NCBI GenBank assembly: GCA_014529385.2 | Contig: CM043949.1 | Coordinates: forward strand, 143,417,858 to 143,481,857 | Direction of reading: 5' to 3' | Length of the DNA stretch: 64,000 nt | DNA from: Adiantum capillus-veneris | Taxonomy: Eukaryota > Streptophyta > Polypodiopsida > Polypodiales > Pteridaceae | Part shown: positions 19,404-30,370 of the stretch, in pieces | How the letters are laid out: each line of letters begins with the position of its first letter | How positions within the stretch are numbered: the first letter of the stretch is position 1 | Made by a program: the position numbers and the translations under genes | The notes under the pieces: generated by a model | Database searches by the model: none | What the model was told of the DNA's origin: nothing | What the model saw: the letters and a program-made list of their open reading frames with translations, nothing else

Positions 19404-21776
19404 TAATCTGGGTGTCTGTCCATGCTGTCTTGAATGATTTTTTGAGAAGTTTGAGATTCTCCTTGAACTTGTTCATATCACCTTGTGACCAGTCATCTTT
19501 GTTGCACATCAAAAATAGGATGTCTATTGATCGCCAAACCTCAGCCTTCGCGTTACGAGTAGTTGGTTCTTGGTCTTTGACTGCAATATGTAGCTTTTTC
19601 CAGCTCTGATACTCTACCTTGCTAACATAAGATGTGTTATATATTTTTCCATGTTTTGTTAGCTTCGGATCTCTTGTACCTTGGGGTTTAGATAAAAACC
19701 TCCGTGCCTTCACCCCACCGATGGATGGTTTGCATGGGACATCCTTCTCAGCAATTGATCTCTTTTCATCCCGCTGGATTTTCACATTGCCACCATGAAG
19801 CCCCATATCCGACAGTACCAATTCTAAGCACTGCAGGGCTACTTGTTGCTCTGCTGAGTTCTTAATCTTCCAAGCAAATCCGATATATAAGTAGACCAAT
19901 TTCTCCACAATTCTACAAATGGCATGCATTGTACATATGTGGACATTCACAAGTGGTATTTTCAAAACCGGTCGAAAAGCAGGGTCCTCAATGTGACGTG
20001 TTGGAGCTTTTCTCCACCACTTTGGGTCCATGACCTTTGCAGGCTCCATGCAGAACAAACACAGCGACTTTGCCATTGCACCCATTCCACAATTATACAT
20101 GCATTTTAATGTTTTGAGGTCACCTACAAGATGCCATTGAACTTGAAAGTCTCCCCTTCCATCTAGACGTAGTACCTCTCCCTAGTTAGTCTGTCTATCA
20201 ATCACCTCCGGAATATTAGTTCGATGGAACACCCAATATAGAATCTCATGATCTTCTTTCTTTACCCGCAACAAAAAATAAATGAGACTTAAGTAGATGT
20301 GAACATTTGAGCTTACCTGAGAATCTCGCTTACCTCAAACGCACCAAGCCACCATATGTTAGATTCTGATTGAACACTAAAATACAAAGGATCATCACTG
20401 GGACACTTTGAGAGGGCTCTATTCATTATAGTAATAGTAACACGCTCTAGCTTTTTCTCTTTAACAAGCTCACACTCATCCAGTTTTAACACAAAATGTA
20501 ATACCCCTCGTGACTCTTCAAATGTGATGTTGTAAAACTCCACCATTCTCTTCTGTAACATCTGCAGGTCCATAAAAATATTATTGAACTCATCATATGC
20601 CATGTTTGCTCCATGGCCACTGTAAGTTGATTTAATATGAAAGGGCTGTCCAAGATAGTCTCCCTGTGCCTCGTTAAGCTAAAGCCTCTCTTTCCAAACA
20701 CTTGAGGCTGATGGTAAAAGTTTGGATTTTATACCCTTCTTAACAAAGACGGATGAGACAGATTTTTGTATAGCCGAATATCCTCTTTTGCTTACACCAA
20801 GTGAATCAAGTGTGCCTTGTATATCTTTTGCAGGCATTGAGTTCTCTGAAATAAAGCGGTCCACTACATTTCGTTGTAGGACATTAAACTTCTTGTCATG
20901 TACTATATCTGCTGCCAGGCTTCTACTTATGAGTGGCTTCAATCTCTTTCCTATATTGGCTTTGGGGTCAATGTTTTCCTTGTCAGGATAGATTGAATCT
21001 CTACATGAAGACAATGCATAAGTAAATAATAGAAAATTTGCTTCACTAACACTATTTAGGCACATGAAAACAATGCATAACAAGAAAAAACAAAAAGATT
21101 ACTTAACTAAGACAGTGTAGCCAACCAAGAAGAATCACCTTAATGCTCAGATTCTTTTCTTGAGACCTCCGGATGCAACCTGCAATGTTTCAAGATTGCC
21201 TAATTTCTTCTTTTGGATACGACCACCCAAGATGGTGTCCTTCATTTGACAACTTCATACCTTTCCTTTCAGTTCTTGTACCTCTATTTTGTGTTGCAAA
21301 ATGGTAACCTGATTTGTAGAATGTAAATGTGAAAGGCGAACAATCTTACATTGTTGAGTTTGGAGAATGACCTTATAAGTTTCAGCTTCTCTTGTAAGAG
21401 ATTTACAATAACCCAGAAGGCCCTTTTCTCCATCACTAGCAAAGGTCAATAAGCTTGTAGGATTGACAAATGGTGGAGACACATTAGTCATTGGATTCTT
21501 AGGGTAGAGAGAGCCTCTCGTCCAGATATCTATGTGTTTAGCTCCCTGAGCTCTGAGCATGTCTATTGAAGCGGGAGGTATATGTGTGTTTGTTTTACTA
21601 CGCTTAATCAATGGTTGGTACTCATTGTCCAAATCATTGTGAAGGTGATATTTGGCTCGTTTCTGGGTAACATTTGTATCATTTGAGGAGTGCGCCATTA
21701 GCCAAATGTGCAAGTTTAATGGAAAGTGAATAGCGGCTGCGCCTTCGTCCCTCCATGTTAGCCTCCATATTGACAA
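19404..21776 (-). pseudogene. Second transposase-like gene (uncharacterised family)
   Basis: Minus-strand exons: an N-terminal helical segment from 21776 (probable start MAHSSNDTNV near 21699) to 21255. Then ...KENIDPKANIGKRLKPLIS... (21000-20679), a TAG at 20681-20679 with the frame continuing ...LNEAQGDYLGQPFHIKSTY..., and MAYDEFNNIFMDLQ to EVSEILR at 20313 with a GTAAGC donor. A further stop lies in ...DRQTN*GEVL..., and the last part runs from about 20190 to 19404 (WHLVGDLKTLKCMYNCGMG, LCLFCMEPA, VHICTMHAICRIVEKLV, SDMGLHGGNVKIQRD). I recognise this as a recurrent uncharacterised protein of early plants. The Asp/Cys motifs suggest a transposase, by inference. It starts ~200 bp inside the right 33-bp repeat and is cut at 19403 by the copia fragment. 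Confidence 0.6.
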
Positions 21777-21950
21777 GGTTCATTCAATGCAAGTGAAAAG
21801 AAGATTATCCCTCAATCACTACAAACGAATGTTCAGAAGATTAAGGAATCTACTTAAAGTACACTTTTTGAACTTTTACCATGAAAGACCCAGCTCTATT
21901 ATTTGCCATCTTTTCTAGAGAGAGAGTGCAAAAAATACATTTTCTTAGAA
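21777..21950. other. Spacer between transposase-like gene 2 and the right inverted repeat
   Basis: Putative promoter of the minus-strand gene. No clear motif. Confidence 0.3.
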
Positions 21951-21983
21951 GGCCCTCCAAATGACCTCCGAAATTTCCTAATG
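21951..21983. repeat. Right member of the perfect 33-bp inverted repeat
   Basis: GGCCCTCCAAATGACC...TTTCCTAATG, exact reverse complement of 2184-2216. The next bases outward (CAAAAAGTTCCAAATATGGT) match the array at 149-178, so both repeats abut the same satellite family. Confidence 0.75.
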
Positions 21984-23400
21984 CAAAAAGTTCCAAATAT
22001 GGTACCGTAGATTTGGTACTATCACTAGGATTTGGTACTCTATAGATATTATTTGGTACTCTACATATAAGCTTTGGTACTATCAGAAGTGTGGGGTGCC
22101 CTGTAAATATACTTTGGTCCTATAGTGGTAGGCTTTGGTACTCTACAGATAGGATCTGGTACTCTTTAGAGAAGATTTGGTACTCTACAGATAGTCTTTG
22201 GTGGTATCCGATGAGTTTGGTACTCTACATATCAGCTTTGGTACTATCAGAAGTGTGGGGTACCCTGTAAATAGACTTTGGTCCTATAGTGGTAGGCTTT
22301 GGTACTCTACAGATAGGATCTGGTACTCTTTAGAGCGGATTTGGTACTCTACAGATAGTCTTTGGTGGTATCCAATGAGTTTGGTACTCTGTAAATAGAC
22401 TTTGGTTCTCTATACATAGGCATTGGTACTGGATAAATAGGTTTTGGTACTCTGTCGAGAGGATTTGAAACTCTATGGATAGGCTTTGGCACTCGACGAT
22501 AGGGTTTTTTACTCGATATACCGGATTTGGTACTCTACAGATCCAAGTTGGTACTCCATAGATAGGCTTTGGTACTCGATATACCGGATTTGGTACCCTA
22601 CATATGTGCTTTGGTACTTTATAGATAGCCTTTGGTACTCGATAGACAGTATTTGGTACTCTACATATAGGCTTTGGTACTATCAGAAGTGTGGGGTACC
22701 CTGTAAATAGACATTGGTCCTATAGTGATAGGCTTTGGTACTCTACAGATAGGATTTGGTACTCTACAGAGAATATTTGGTACTCTACAGATAGTCTTTG
22801 GTGGTATCCGATGAGTTTGGTACTCTGTTAATAGTTTTTGGTTTTCTATACATAGGCATTGGTACTGGATAAATAGGTATTGGTACTCTATCGAGAGGGT
22901 TTGAAACTCTATGGATAGGCTTTAGCACTCGGTAGCTAGGATTTTGTACTCGATATACGGATTGGTACTCTATAGATCTGCTTTGGTACTCCATACTATG
23001 CGTACTAGATACACCGGATTTGGTACTCTACAGATGTGCTTTGGTACTCCATAGATAGCCTTTGGTACTCGATAGACATGATTTGGTGCTCTACATATAG
23101 GATTTCGTACTATCAGAAGTGTGGGGTACCCTGTAAATAGATCTTGGTCCTATAGTGATAGGATTTGGTACTCTACAGAGAGGCTTTGGTGGTATCCGTT
23201 GAGTTTGGTACTCTGTAAATAGACTTTGGGTTCTCTATACATAGGCATTGGTACTGGATAATTAGGTTTTGGTACTCTATAGAGAGGGTTTTAAACTCTA
23301 TGGATAGGCTTTGGCAGTCGATAGCTAGGATTTGGTACTTTATAGATATTCTTTGGTACTGTAAACACCCTCTGCCATACAGCAGACTACCAAATTTGGT
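21984..23400. repeat. TTTGGTACT satellite array with ~430-bp higher-order repeat
   Basis: A ~20-bp monomer, TTTGGTACTCTACAGATAG, is repeated about 65 times with variants. The marker CAGAAGTGTGGGGT occurs at 22083, 22248, 22683 and 23113, giving intervals of 165, 435 and 430 bp, that is, a higher-order repeat. Any ORF here is a translation of the repeat. Confidence 0.85.
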
Positions 23401-24362
23401 ACTATCTGGACCAAATAAGCCTTAAGTAGCACCAAACAAGATAAACAATTACTAGAAGTTGTTGGTATGTGAGATTCGTCGAGTAGATGTATAGGATGTT
23501 TAACGACACTTTTCCTTCCAATTCTCATCTTGCATATGTCTTTCTTGTTAGGTGAAACTCTGCTCTCTGATGTCCAAAAGGCATATACCAAATCTCTTGT
23601 TTCATTGGTAATAACGGTTCCTTCTGGCAATTGTCTCTCACAAGCACTCAATGGCAACACTTCATCTTCATCTTTATTCTCTAGCCGTGAGCTTGCTGCA
23701 GCTATATTCCTTCGATGGATCCCCAAGATACTAGCCATTCTGGATTAGTTTACGGATTGTGAGTTTGTACTATTGTTCAGAATCATTGCCAAAGAACTTC
23801 TCTTTACAAAAAGTTCACTTGCTGAATGAGGGACCTTGATTTGAGTCAAAGTGTTGCGCACACCCGATACAACAGTGTCTTCGACTTTGCTGAAATTTGA
23901 TGGTTGCAGCAAGGAAAATGTTTGGTGGTCTAGGAATTGCCGGAATATTTCCTTCTGCTCATTCTTTGCAATCCCTACTGTTTGCTTGCGCCAACATCGA
24001 GCCACCGATGCACAAATGTTCTTTCTTGACTTGGCTTCCCGTAATCCAAGAGCAGACGTAGGATGTCTTTCCTTGCTTCTCTATCCGCGTTTCTTTGCAG
24101 CCCAATAATCACGAAGAAAAGCCTGATTACCGGCTGGAATACTAGTGCTAATGGAATTGATGTGCATCTGCTGAACATTGCTTGGGCCACCTTGTACCTC
24201 GTCAAAAGAGAGGAACTGTGCGTCACCTTCCATCTCGTCGATAGAGAGGAGCTGTGAATCACCTTCTACCTTGTTGAAAGAGAGGTCTTGAGCATCACCT
24301 TCTATGTCATCAAAAGAAAGGTCCTGAGCATCACCAAGACAGTAATCTCCTACGCTACTATC
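23401..24362 (-). pseudogene. N-terminal half of the DDE-like transposase
   Basis: Starts MDSSVGDYCLGDAQDLSF at 24362. Four 14-residue repeats follow, then AFLRDYWAAKKRG, a frameshift near 23985, a stop before MASILGIHRRN at 23744-23739, and the family signature AFWTSESRVSPNKKDICKMR with HPIHLLDES. The frame is lost where the GGTACT array begins. In this family the signature is followed by a Cys-rich TCxC..H region and the catalytic core, which is what the half at 419-2155 supplies on the same strand. The two halves are therefore probably one gene split by the 19.8-kb segment, or two truncated copies. Confidence 0.65.
24195..24362 (-). repeat. Four 42-bp coding repeats in the transposase N-terminus
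   Basis: Encodes GDAQDLSFDDIE, GDAQDLSFNKVE, GDSQLLSIDEME and GDAQFLSFDEVQ in register. The acidic/hydrophobic pattern may be an interaction module. Confidence 0.8.
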
Positions 24363-24368
24363 CATTTG

Positions 24369-24719
<351 letters not shown>

Positions 24720-24939
24720 GCTGGAGTGAAAGCTCCCAACTGTAACCCCACCCCCCGGCCCCGCCGTCACCCCCCACCTCTTCTTAGGATTGCATGCTTC
24801 TAAAGTTTAAAAAACGTTCACTTAAAAAAGAAGTTTATTTGCCCTCCCCAATTTCAAAAAAATGCCCATGGTTTTTACACACAAGAATCACAAAGCATAT
24901 GTTTTGTCAAGGACACTACGTTTTGTACCACCAAACCAT

Positions 24940-25010
24940 GCTTTGACCCACTGTTCCTATAGGTCATATATGACCTCCATGGATGATAATTCAATCTATC
25001 TATCTCTCTC
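24940..25010 (+). mobile_element. LINE 3' end fragment with hairpin copy 2
   Basis: CTATAGGTCATATATGACCT carries a perfect AGGTCA/TGACCT stem (24961-24976). GATGATAATTCAATCTATC and a short (TATC)(TC) tail follow, matching the 3' end of LINE-1 at 8480-8530. Only the last ~70 bp are recognisable. Confidence 0.65.
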
Positions 25011-25245
25011 CGTGTGTAAGTTTGCAGTGTTCATATCATCGTGGTTTTCGTCCTAGCCGCTTAAAGCTAGGTGGTACCCCCTGTTCGCTTTACCACAGGT
25101 TCGAGGCGCGCCATTCGGCCCGCGGCGTTTTAAAGGCCATCGGAGTTCAGGGTTCGCTTTGCTCCCGTCATTTGGTCCCTCCACTAAGGAGGGCTTTCTA
25201 AGACCCTTCGGTTTACAATGCTGAAAGTGACGCCCACTATCAATC

Positions 25246-25902
25246 ATGGACAAATGGCTGAAGGAATTTTCTAACTGGAGGACGGAAGAAGAGGAGACGA
25301 AGGAGGCGCTAGCCGCCTTCATTGAAGTGCTACTGCAAGGCTGCAGTGTCGTCAGTATTCAAGAGGTAAATTCTCCATCTCGTGTTGCTCGTTCTAACCA
25401 TAAATTGAGAGCATCAGGTGGGAGGTCGGTGAAGTGCCATCACTGTTGTCAAGCAAGACACACTGTCAATGAGTGCCAGCAATGAAGGCAACGAAAGGGC
25501 TGAAATCGTCTACATCGACATTCATCGCGAAGAAATCATTCACATCAAGGAAGGGAAGAAAACGGTGAGTCCTCTTTTCCCTAAAGAAACTGCAATAACT
25601 CCAAAGTGGCCTAAAGGGGCTGCTCGAGCCAAAGGTAAGAAGAAGATAAGCCAGTCTAGAAACACATGACCCCGAAGGGAGAAGCATTTGGCCAAGCAAG
25701 TGCTTCAAGATCAGAAAGCCGGGTTGTGCCCAGCTTGCCAAAGAGGAAGTCATCCGATGTTTTGTGGCGGAAGGTCGCCTACCGATTTTCACAACGCATG
25801 CGAGTGCTACCAATCCACTTCGGCAATCTTGAAGAAGAAGTGGTAAGAAGATTCCCATGTTGTAGGGAAGAGTGGTTCGGTCACTGCCCTCGCTGTTTTT
25901 GA
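25246..25902 (+). pseudogene. N-terminal zinc-rich region of gypsy element 1
   Basis: Begins MDKWLKEFSNWRTEEEETK. A CCHC knuckle CHHCCQARHTVNEC lies at 25432-25480, ending in a stop. A second frame (25469-25840) has a TGA at 25667-25669 and then LCPACQRGSHPMFCGG with a further His...CEC. A third frame has FPCCREEWFGHCPRCF. Three metal-binding-like modules upstream of the usual Gag is unusual. They may be remnants of one frameshifted zinc-rich protein. Function unknown. Confidence 0.4.
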
Positions 25903-25908
25903 AAGCGA

Positions 25909-26434
25909 GTGGAGGATCTTCCTCCTCTCCCTGTACAACTTATCCTGAAGAAGCTTTTCACCATGGGTGAAACCCAGTGGGCTGGGGACGAGTTGCAATT
26001 GAATGGAGTAGAATTCATGCAACACGTTGACTACAGAAATTACCTACAATTGCTTTTAGCCAAGAGGCTGGGAGTGGTCAGGCGCGTCGCCATTACCCCG
26101 TACGTGCTGAGCAACGAAGGAAAGGTAGAGCCCATGAAAGGCGATGACCTCTTATGGATGTGCCGACTCATCAACACTGGCACGGTAAGAGTATAAGTAA
26201 GTATTCCACCCTATGTGCATGATGGAAAACGGGCCGACGGCATTCCCGTTCAGATTCCTACAGCATATGCATGTGAATATCTATGTAGATAGGAAAGTCT
26301 TCTACCAACAGAAGATTGTATACCTATTCAGTGCGGTGGTACTAGGAGAAATCCTCAATTCCCCGAACCCTTTCATTCTCCCCATGTTGGATTACCATCA
26401 TTCATTTAATGTTTCTATCTTTTTCCTGTTTTAA
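25909..26434 (+). pseudogene. Unrecognised ORF remnants within gypsy element 1
   Basis: Frames containing LILKKLFTMGETQWAGDELQ, RLGVVRRVAITPYVLSNEG and, after a stop, YVDRKVFYQQKIVYLFSAVV lie between the zinc-rich region and Gag. I do not recognise them. The order suggests they are part of the same element or of a captured gene. Confidence 0.3.
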
Positions 26435-26514
26435 CCTATCCACCCACCCCTGTAAAAAGCCGCTATGAGCCACTACTGTAAAAAAAAAAAAGAGGTTTGT
26501 AATTTCGTGAGTCA

Positions 26515-27666
26515 CTACCATAGCAAGTGTTTCTTTCCCCACGTTCAGTGGAAAGAAGGGAGAGGATCTCATCGCCGACTTTTTGGATGATTTTGACATT
26601 GCTTGTGTCGTCTCCAACAAAGATGACGACGCTTCACGACTTAGAATTTTTCCTCTACTGAGGAAAGTGGAGGCCAAGTCCTGGTATAATGCATTGCCCC
26701 AGGCTACCAAGAATGCATGGGATGTGTTAAGGGCTGCTTTTGTAAAGAGGTTTGGTGGAGGCACAACCTCAGAGAAGCTATGGTAGCTACTAGCAGAATT
26801 AAAGCAGGGAGGTCTGCTGGAGTATGCCACCTATGAGTCCAAATTTGTGGACTTATGGGAGAGATGGGTTGCCTTACTGGAGGAAGGCGAAGGAACACCT
26901 AGTTTCCTAAAGAAGGACAGTTTCATTGCTGGACTATGGTCGCCGCTTAGAGAGAAGGTGAAGGGAAGGTTTCTTGTAACATATGAGTTGGCAGTCGAAG
27001 TAGCCCGCCTTAAAGACAAGAAGCTACGTATGCAAGCAAGAGTAAATGAGTCAGAGGAAACAAGCTCAGCCCGACCAACCCGAGTGTTGACTGCAACAAC
27101 ATCCAATCATAGAGCCCAACCGCAAGAGGCATCAGAAGAGCAGCAAGACTTGCTGAGTCGCATCACCACCCAACTAGAGAGTTTATCTGTGCATCTGGTG
27201 CAGCATGAGCATGCACCTAGCAGGAAACCAAAACAAGGAAGAGGACAACGAAGGCAAAACCAAGAGTACCACTGTTACAACTGTGGGGAAGATGGCCATG
27301 GAATGTACTACTGCCCACACCCAAGGAGGCAGAATTTCAATAGAGGGGGGAGACAGAATCAGGTCTCTCCGCCAAGAGCAAGACCACCACCACCTAGGAA
27401 ACCAGGACCGATCCCACCGGTCCAAATCCTTCGACCACCTGTACAACAACAACCACCACCCCCAACCTCTCATTCCCCACTACCCACCCCCCCCCCCCCC
27501 CCCCCCCCCACCTGCTGTGAACCAAGCGGTGAGTGTTATTAGCTTGGAGGCTAAAGGGAAGGCAAAGGTAGAAGAATCAATTCGAGAGAAGCACAAAGGA
27601 AAAGCGAAGGTAGAAGAAGTGGATGCTATGGGAGTGAAGCGTGCCAGGCACGAAGAAGCATCTTAA
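26515..27666 (+). pseudogene. Ty3/gypsy Gag with CCHC knuckle
   Basis: The frame FRGKKGEDLIADFLDDFDIA leads into SWYNALPQATKNAWDVLRAAFVKRF, the Retrotrans_gag signature. One TAG at 26784-26786 interrupts it. In the same frame LLAELKQGGLLEYATYESKF and LREKVKGRFLVTYELAVE continue to a zinc knuckle CYNCGEDGHGMYYC. A proline-rich tail on a C23-like run (27487-27510) follows and probably slips frame. Gag forms the virus-like particle. The protease follows ~180 bp on. Confidence 0.85.
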
Positions 27667-27846
27667 AGAGAAGAGAAGATGAAAGGGAAGGACAAGTCTA
27701 GCAAGCAAGCAGCTAAACCGTGACAGAAGATAGACATCGTGGACTTCTCACTAGGTGAGTATGAAAAACCCTATGACTTAGTTCAGGATGTGTTAATGTA
27801 GGGTCCAAAGATAACTTGGCCCCAATTACTCCACCTTGCACCAAGG

Positions 27847-28350
27847 ATGAGGAGGCAATGGACGAAAATGGTAAGTACCAGGAAGTCAAGACCCAAGATA
27901 GCTAGGGATATCTGTGGAAGGGATCTCGACGACATCCTACCAACCATGGATGCTCACATCAAGGGGCAACGAATCTCAAACGTCTACATTGATGGTGGCG
28001 CACAAATATGCGTCATAAGTGAAAAGATGATGCACCATCTAGGTCTAGAGGTAAGTAGGGCGGCACCCTGCCAAGCCAAGATGGCGAACAATGTAAGAGT
28101 GAAATGCGTGGGCATTGTAAATGCGGTCAAAGTAAAAGCATTCAATACAGAAGTGGAGGTAGATACCTTCGTCATGCCACACAAAGGGGAGGGCTACCCC
28201 ATCATTCTTGGGAGGCCTTGGCTTATGGCTATGGAAGCTAAACAAGACTGGAGCACCGGGATGATTCAGATGAAGGACACTAAAGGGAAGTTCATATTCT
28301 ATGACATGAGGAGGGACTGGAAAGTAGCGCAACATGATCTTGGAGGCTAA
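27847..28350 (+). CDS. Ty3/gypsy aspartic protease domain
   Basis: VYIDGGAQICVIS is the retropepsin active-site segment (DGGA for D[ST]GA), followed by HHLGLEV and YPIILGRPWLMAMEAKQDWS, the conserved flap/C-terminal ILGRPWL motif. The ORF lacks any RT. The element is interrupted by the sequence gap at 28485. It cleaves the Gag-Pol precursor. Gly in place of Ser/Thr at the active site occurs in decayed copies. Confidence 0.75.
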   Translation: MRRQWTKMVSTRKSRPKIARDICGRDLDDILPTMDAHIKGQRISNVYIDGGAQICVISEKMMHHLGLEVSRAAPCQAKMANNVRVKCVGIVNAVKVKAFNTEVEVDTFVMPHKGEGYPIILGRPWLMAMEAKQDWSTGMIQMKDTKGKFIFYDMRRDWKVAQHDLGG

Positions 28351-28484
28351 GAAGATGAGTCCACCAGCGACTATTCGTCTACCTCTGGAGAAGAGACGAC
28401 CACCACCGACGGAAGTGACGAAGTGATGGGGGTCATTCTAAAGACCCAAAAAGATTGACACAATCTGAAACAACCCCGACAAAC

Positions 28485-28684
28485 NNNNNNNNNNNNNNNN
28501 NNNNNNNNNNNNNNNNNNNNNNNNNNNNNNNNNNNNNNNNNNNNNNNNNNNNNNNNNNNNNNNNNNNNNNNNNNNNNNNNNNNNNNNNNNNNNNNNNNNN
28601 NNNNNNNNNNNNNNNNNNNNNNNNNNNNNNNNNNNNNNNNNNNNNNNNNNNNNNNNNNNNNNNNNNNNNNNNNNNNNNNNNNNN
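28485..28684. other. Assembly gap (200 N)
   Basis: Run of unspecified bases. The round length suggests a placeholder. Sequence composition changes across it (gypsy on the left, purine-rich non-coding DNA on the right). Confidence 0.99.
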
Positions 28685-30370
28685 GTGGTTTTTGTGGTGA
28701 TGGTGACCCTCTTTATATAGGGGAGTAGGGGGAGGAGAAATTTCTAGAATTAAGAAATGAAGAAATCATTACCTACATAGGCCATGTGACTGTGGGCCCC
28801 ACTTGTCTGGCTGTGTGTATATGTGCCAGAACAGCAGTCTCATGAGAAAGAGACTAAGAGAGAGAGATGGGTTGATGAAAAAAAAGTGAGAGGTGACATG
28901 GAGAATAAAGTAATTACAAGAGGGGAGAGAGAGGAGTGTGTGCAGAGGTGAATCTATGTGTAGATGTGTGTGAACACAAGAAAAATCAGGTAACCACCGG
29001 GTGGGGATGGGTCTGTGGGCACCTTTTTTAGTGAAACTGAGTGTGTGTGAGTGTGGGGGAGGTTATTTAGCTACAAGACAAGAGACATGGCACCCTTAAG
29101 AGAGAGAGGGGGTATTTGGGTCATGGGATATGATAGGAGAGAGAAAGGGGGGGTGGGGTATACTATTTTGGAAGATACAGTAAGTTGCATGTGAGTTAGG
29201 GTGCATTATTGGCGAGTTAGAATGCATTATTGGTGAGAGGTGGGGTAGCTTGAGGGGAGAGAGAAAGGAGAAAGGACAAGGGGAAGAGAGAGGGGGTTGA
29301 GCTTTTGAGTGGAGGAGAGGAAAAGGGACACACAGCGGGGCAACAGTGAAGAAAAAGGAGGCAAGGTGGGGATGGGCTACCCCGCAGGCATGAGGTGGCT
29401 ATTTTACCTTTCTCATATATTTACATAATCATACTTTATTTTTTTTCTTACTTTTCCAATGCCTTTTATCACTCCCTCCCTAAGAGGAGGTTTCCATGGG
29501 GTGGGGACGAGAGAAGAGGGGTATGGGAGCTTGGCTTGTGAAAAGCCCCATCAACAAGTCTCTCTTAATGGGAGAAGTTATAGTACAATGTCCTTTTGGA
29601 GGGGGGACCGTCTCCAAGTAAATTTAGTCCTCAACTATCGTCGGTTTTAATATCTCTACCTTTTTCAAGTTAAATTTAATGACAAGCTAAAAATTAATGT
29701 TTTTTTTTTTTGAAACTACAACCAAGAACTTCTTTTTTGTTCCTAAGGAATCTTCTTTATGAAACTCTCTCTTTTGTTCGTATAATTTCCCTATGGTTAA
29801 TGAAACTAGCTTAATTTAATCACACCCCTCATCATCTCTACAACCTTAGGATGTGCTCCCTCACACGGGTAGAAGTGCTCTAATCTCCCCCTCCTTCACT
29901 CCAAGTCGGACCCACACTTCAAATCCACCTTGTAATTCACCAAATCAGCCTCCCTTTACTCCCATACATTAGGGTCACTGTATGTAGTAGCGACCTCCTC
30001 CAAAGGAGGAATAATTCATGGAGGACTCTGATTGAGTGACTAAAAGGACATGCTTAGAATGGGTAGTCAAGCCAAAGCAAGGATTGTTAATAACAGAGAT
30101 ACTTAGGGAATTTGAGCACTGCTATGCATAACTAACCAAGACAGAAAAGTCCACACTAGATGTAGAGAAGACAAATCTTTTCTTACAAGATACAAGTAAA
30201 GAGTTTCAAGAAAGTTTGGAGCTTTTTCTTGAAGATTAAGATTCCTAGCAAGGCCTAAGTTTGTCTGGAATGAGGTTGACGGTGATGTCTTACTACTTGC
30301 CAAATGACAAAGAAGAAGGGACTAGATGGTAGTAAACAGTACAAGTCCTTCTACCTCAACTTCTGACAAA
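28685..30370. other. Purine-rich intergenic DNA
   Basis: GA/GGGA-rich to 29390, then AT-rich. No ORF, repeat or RNA gene that I can support. Confidence 0.4.

Noticed and set aside
22198-22994. ORFs rich in WYSTD/RIWYS across the GGTACT array
   Set aside because: Pure repeat translation with a period set by the satellite.
22000-23400. CRISPR-like regular spacing in the GGTACT array
   Set aside because: Units are contiguous degenerate tandem repeats without unique spacers, in a eukaryotic plant context.
25053-25245. 5' LTR and primer site of gypsy element 1
   Set aside because: The GC-rich stretch and GTGACGCCCACT are suggestive, but no matching second LTR or clear tRNA complement is visible.
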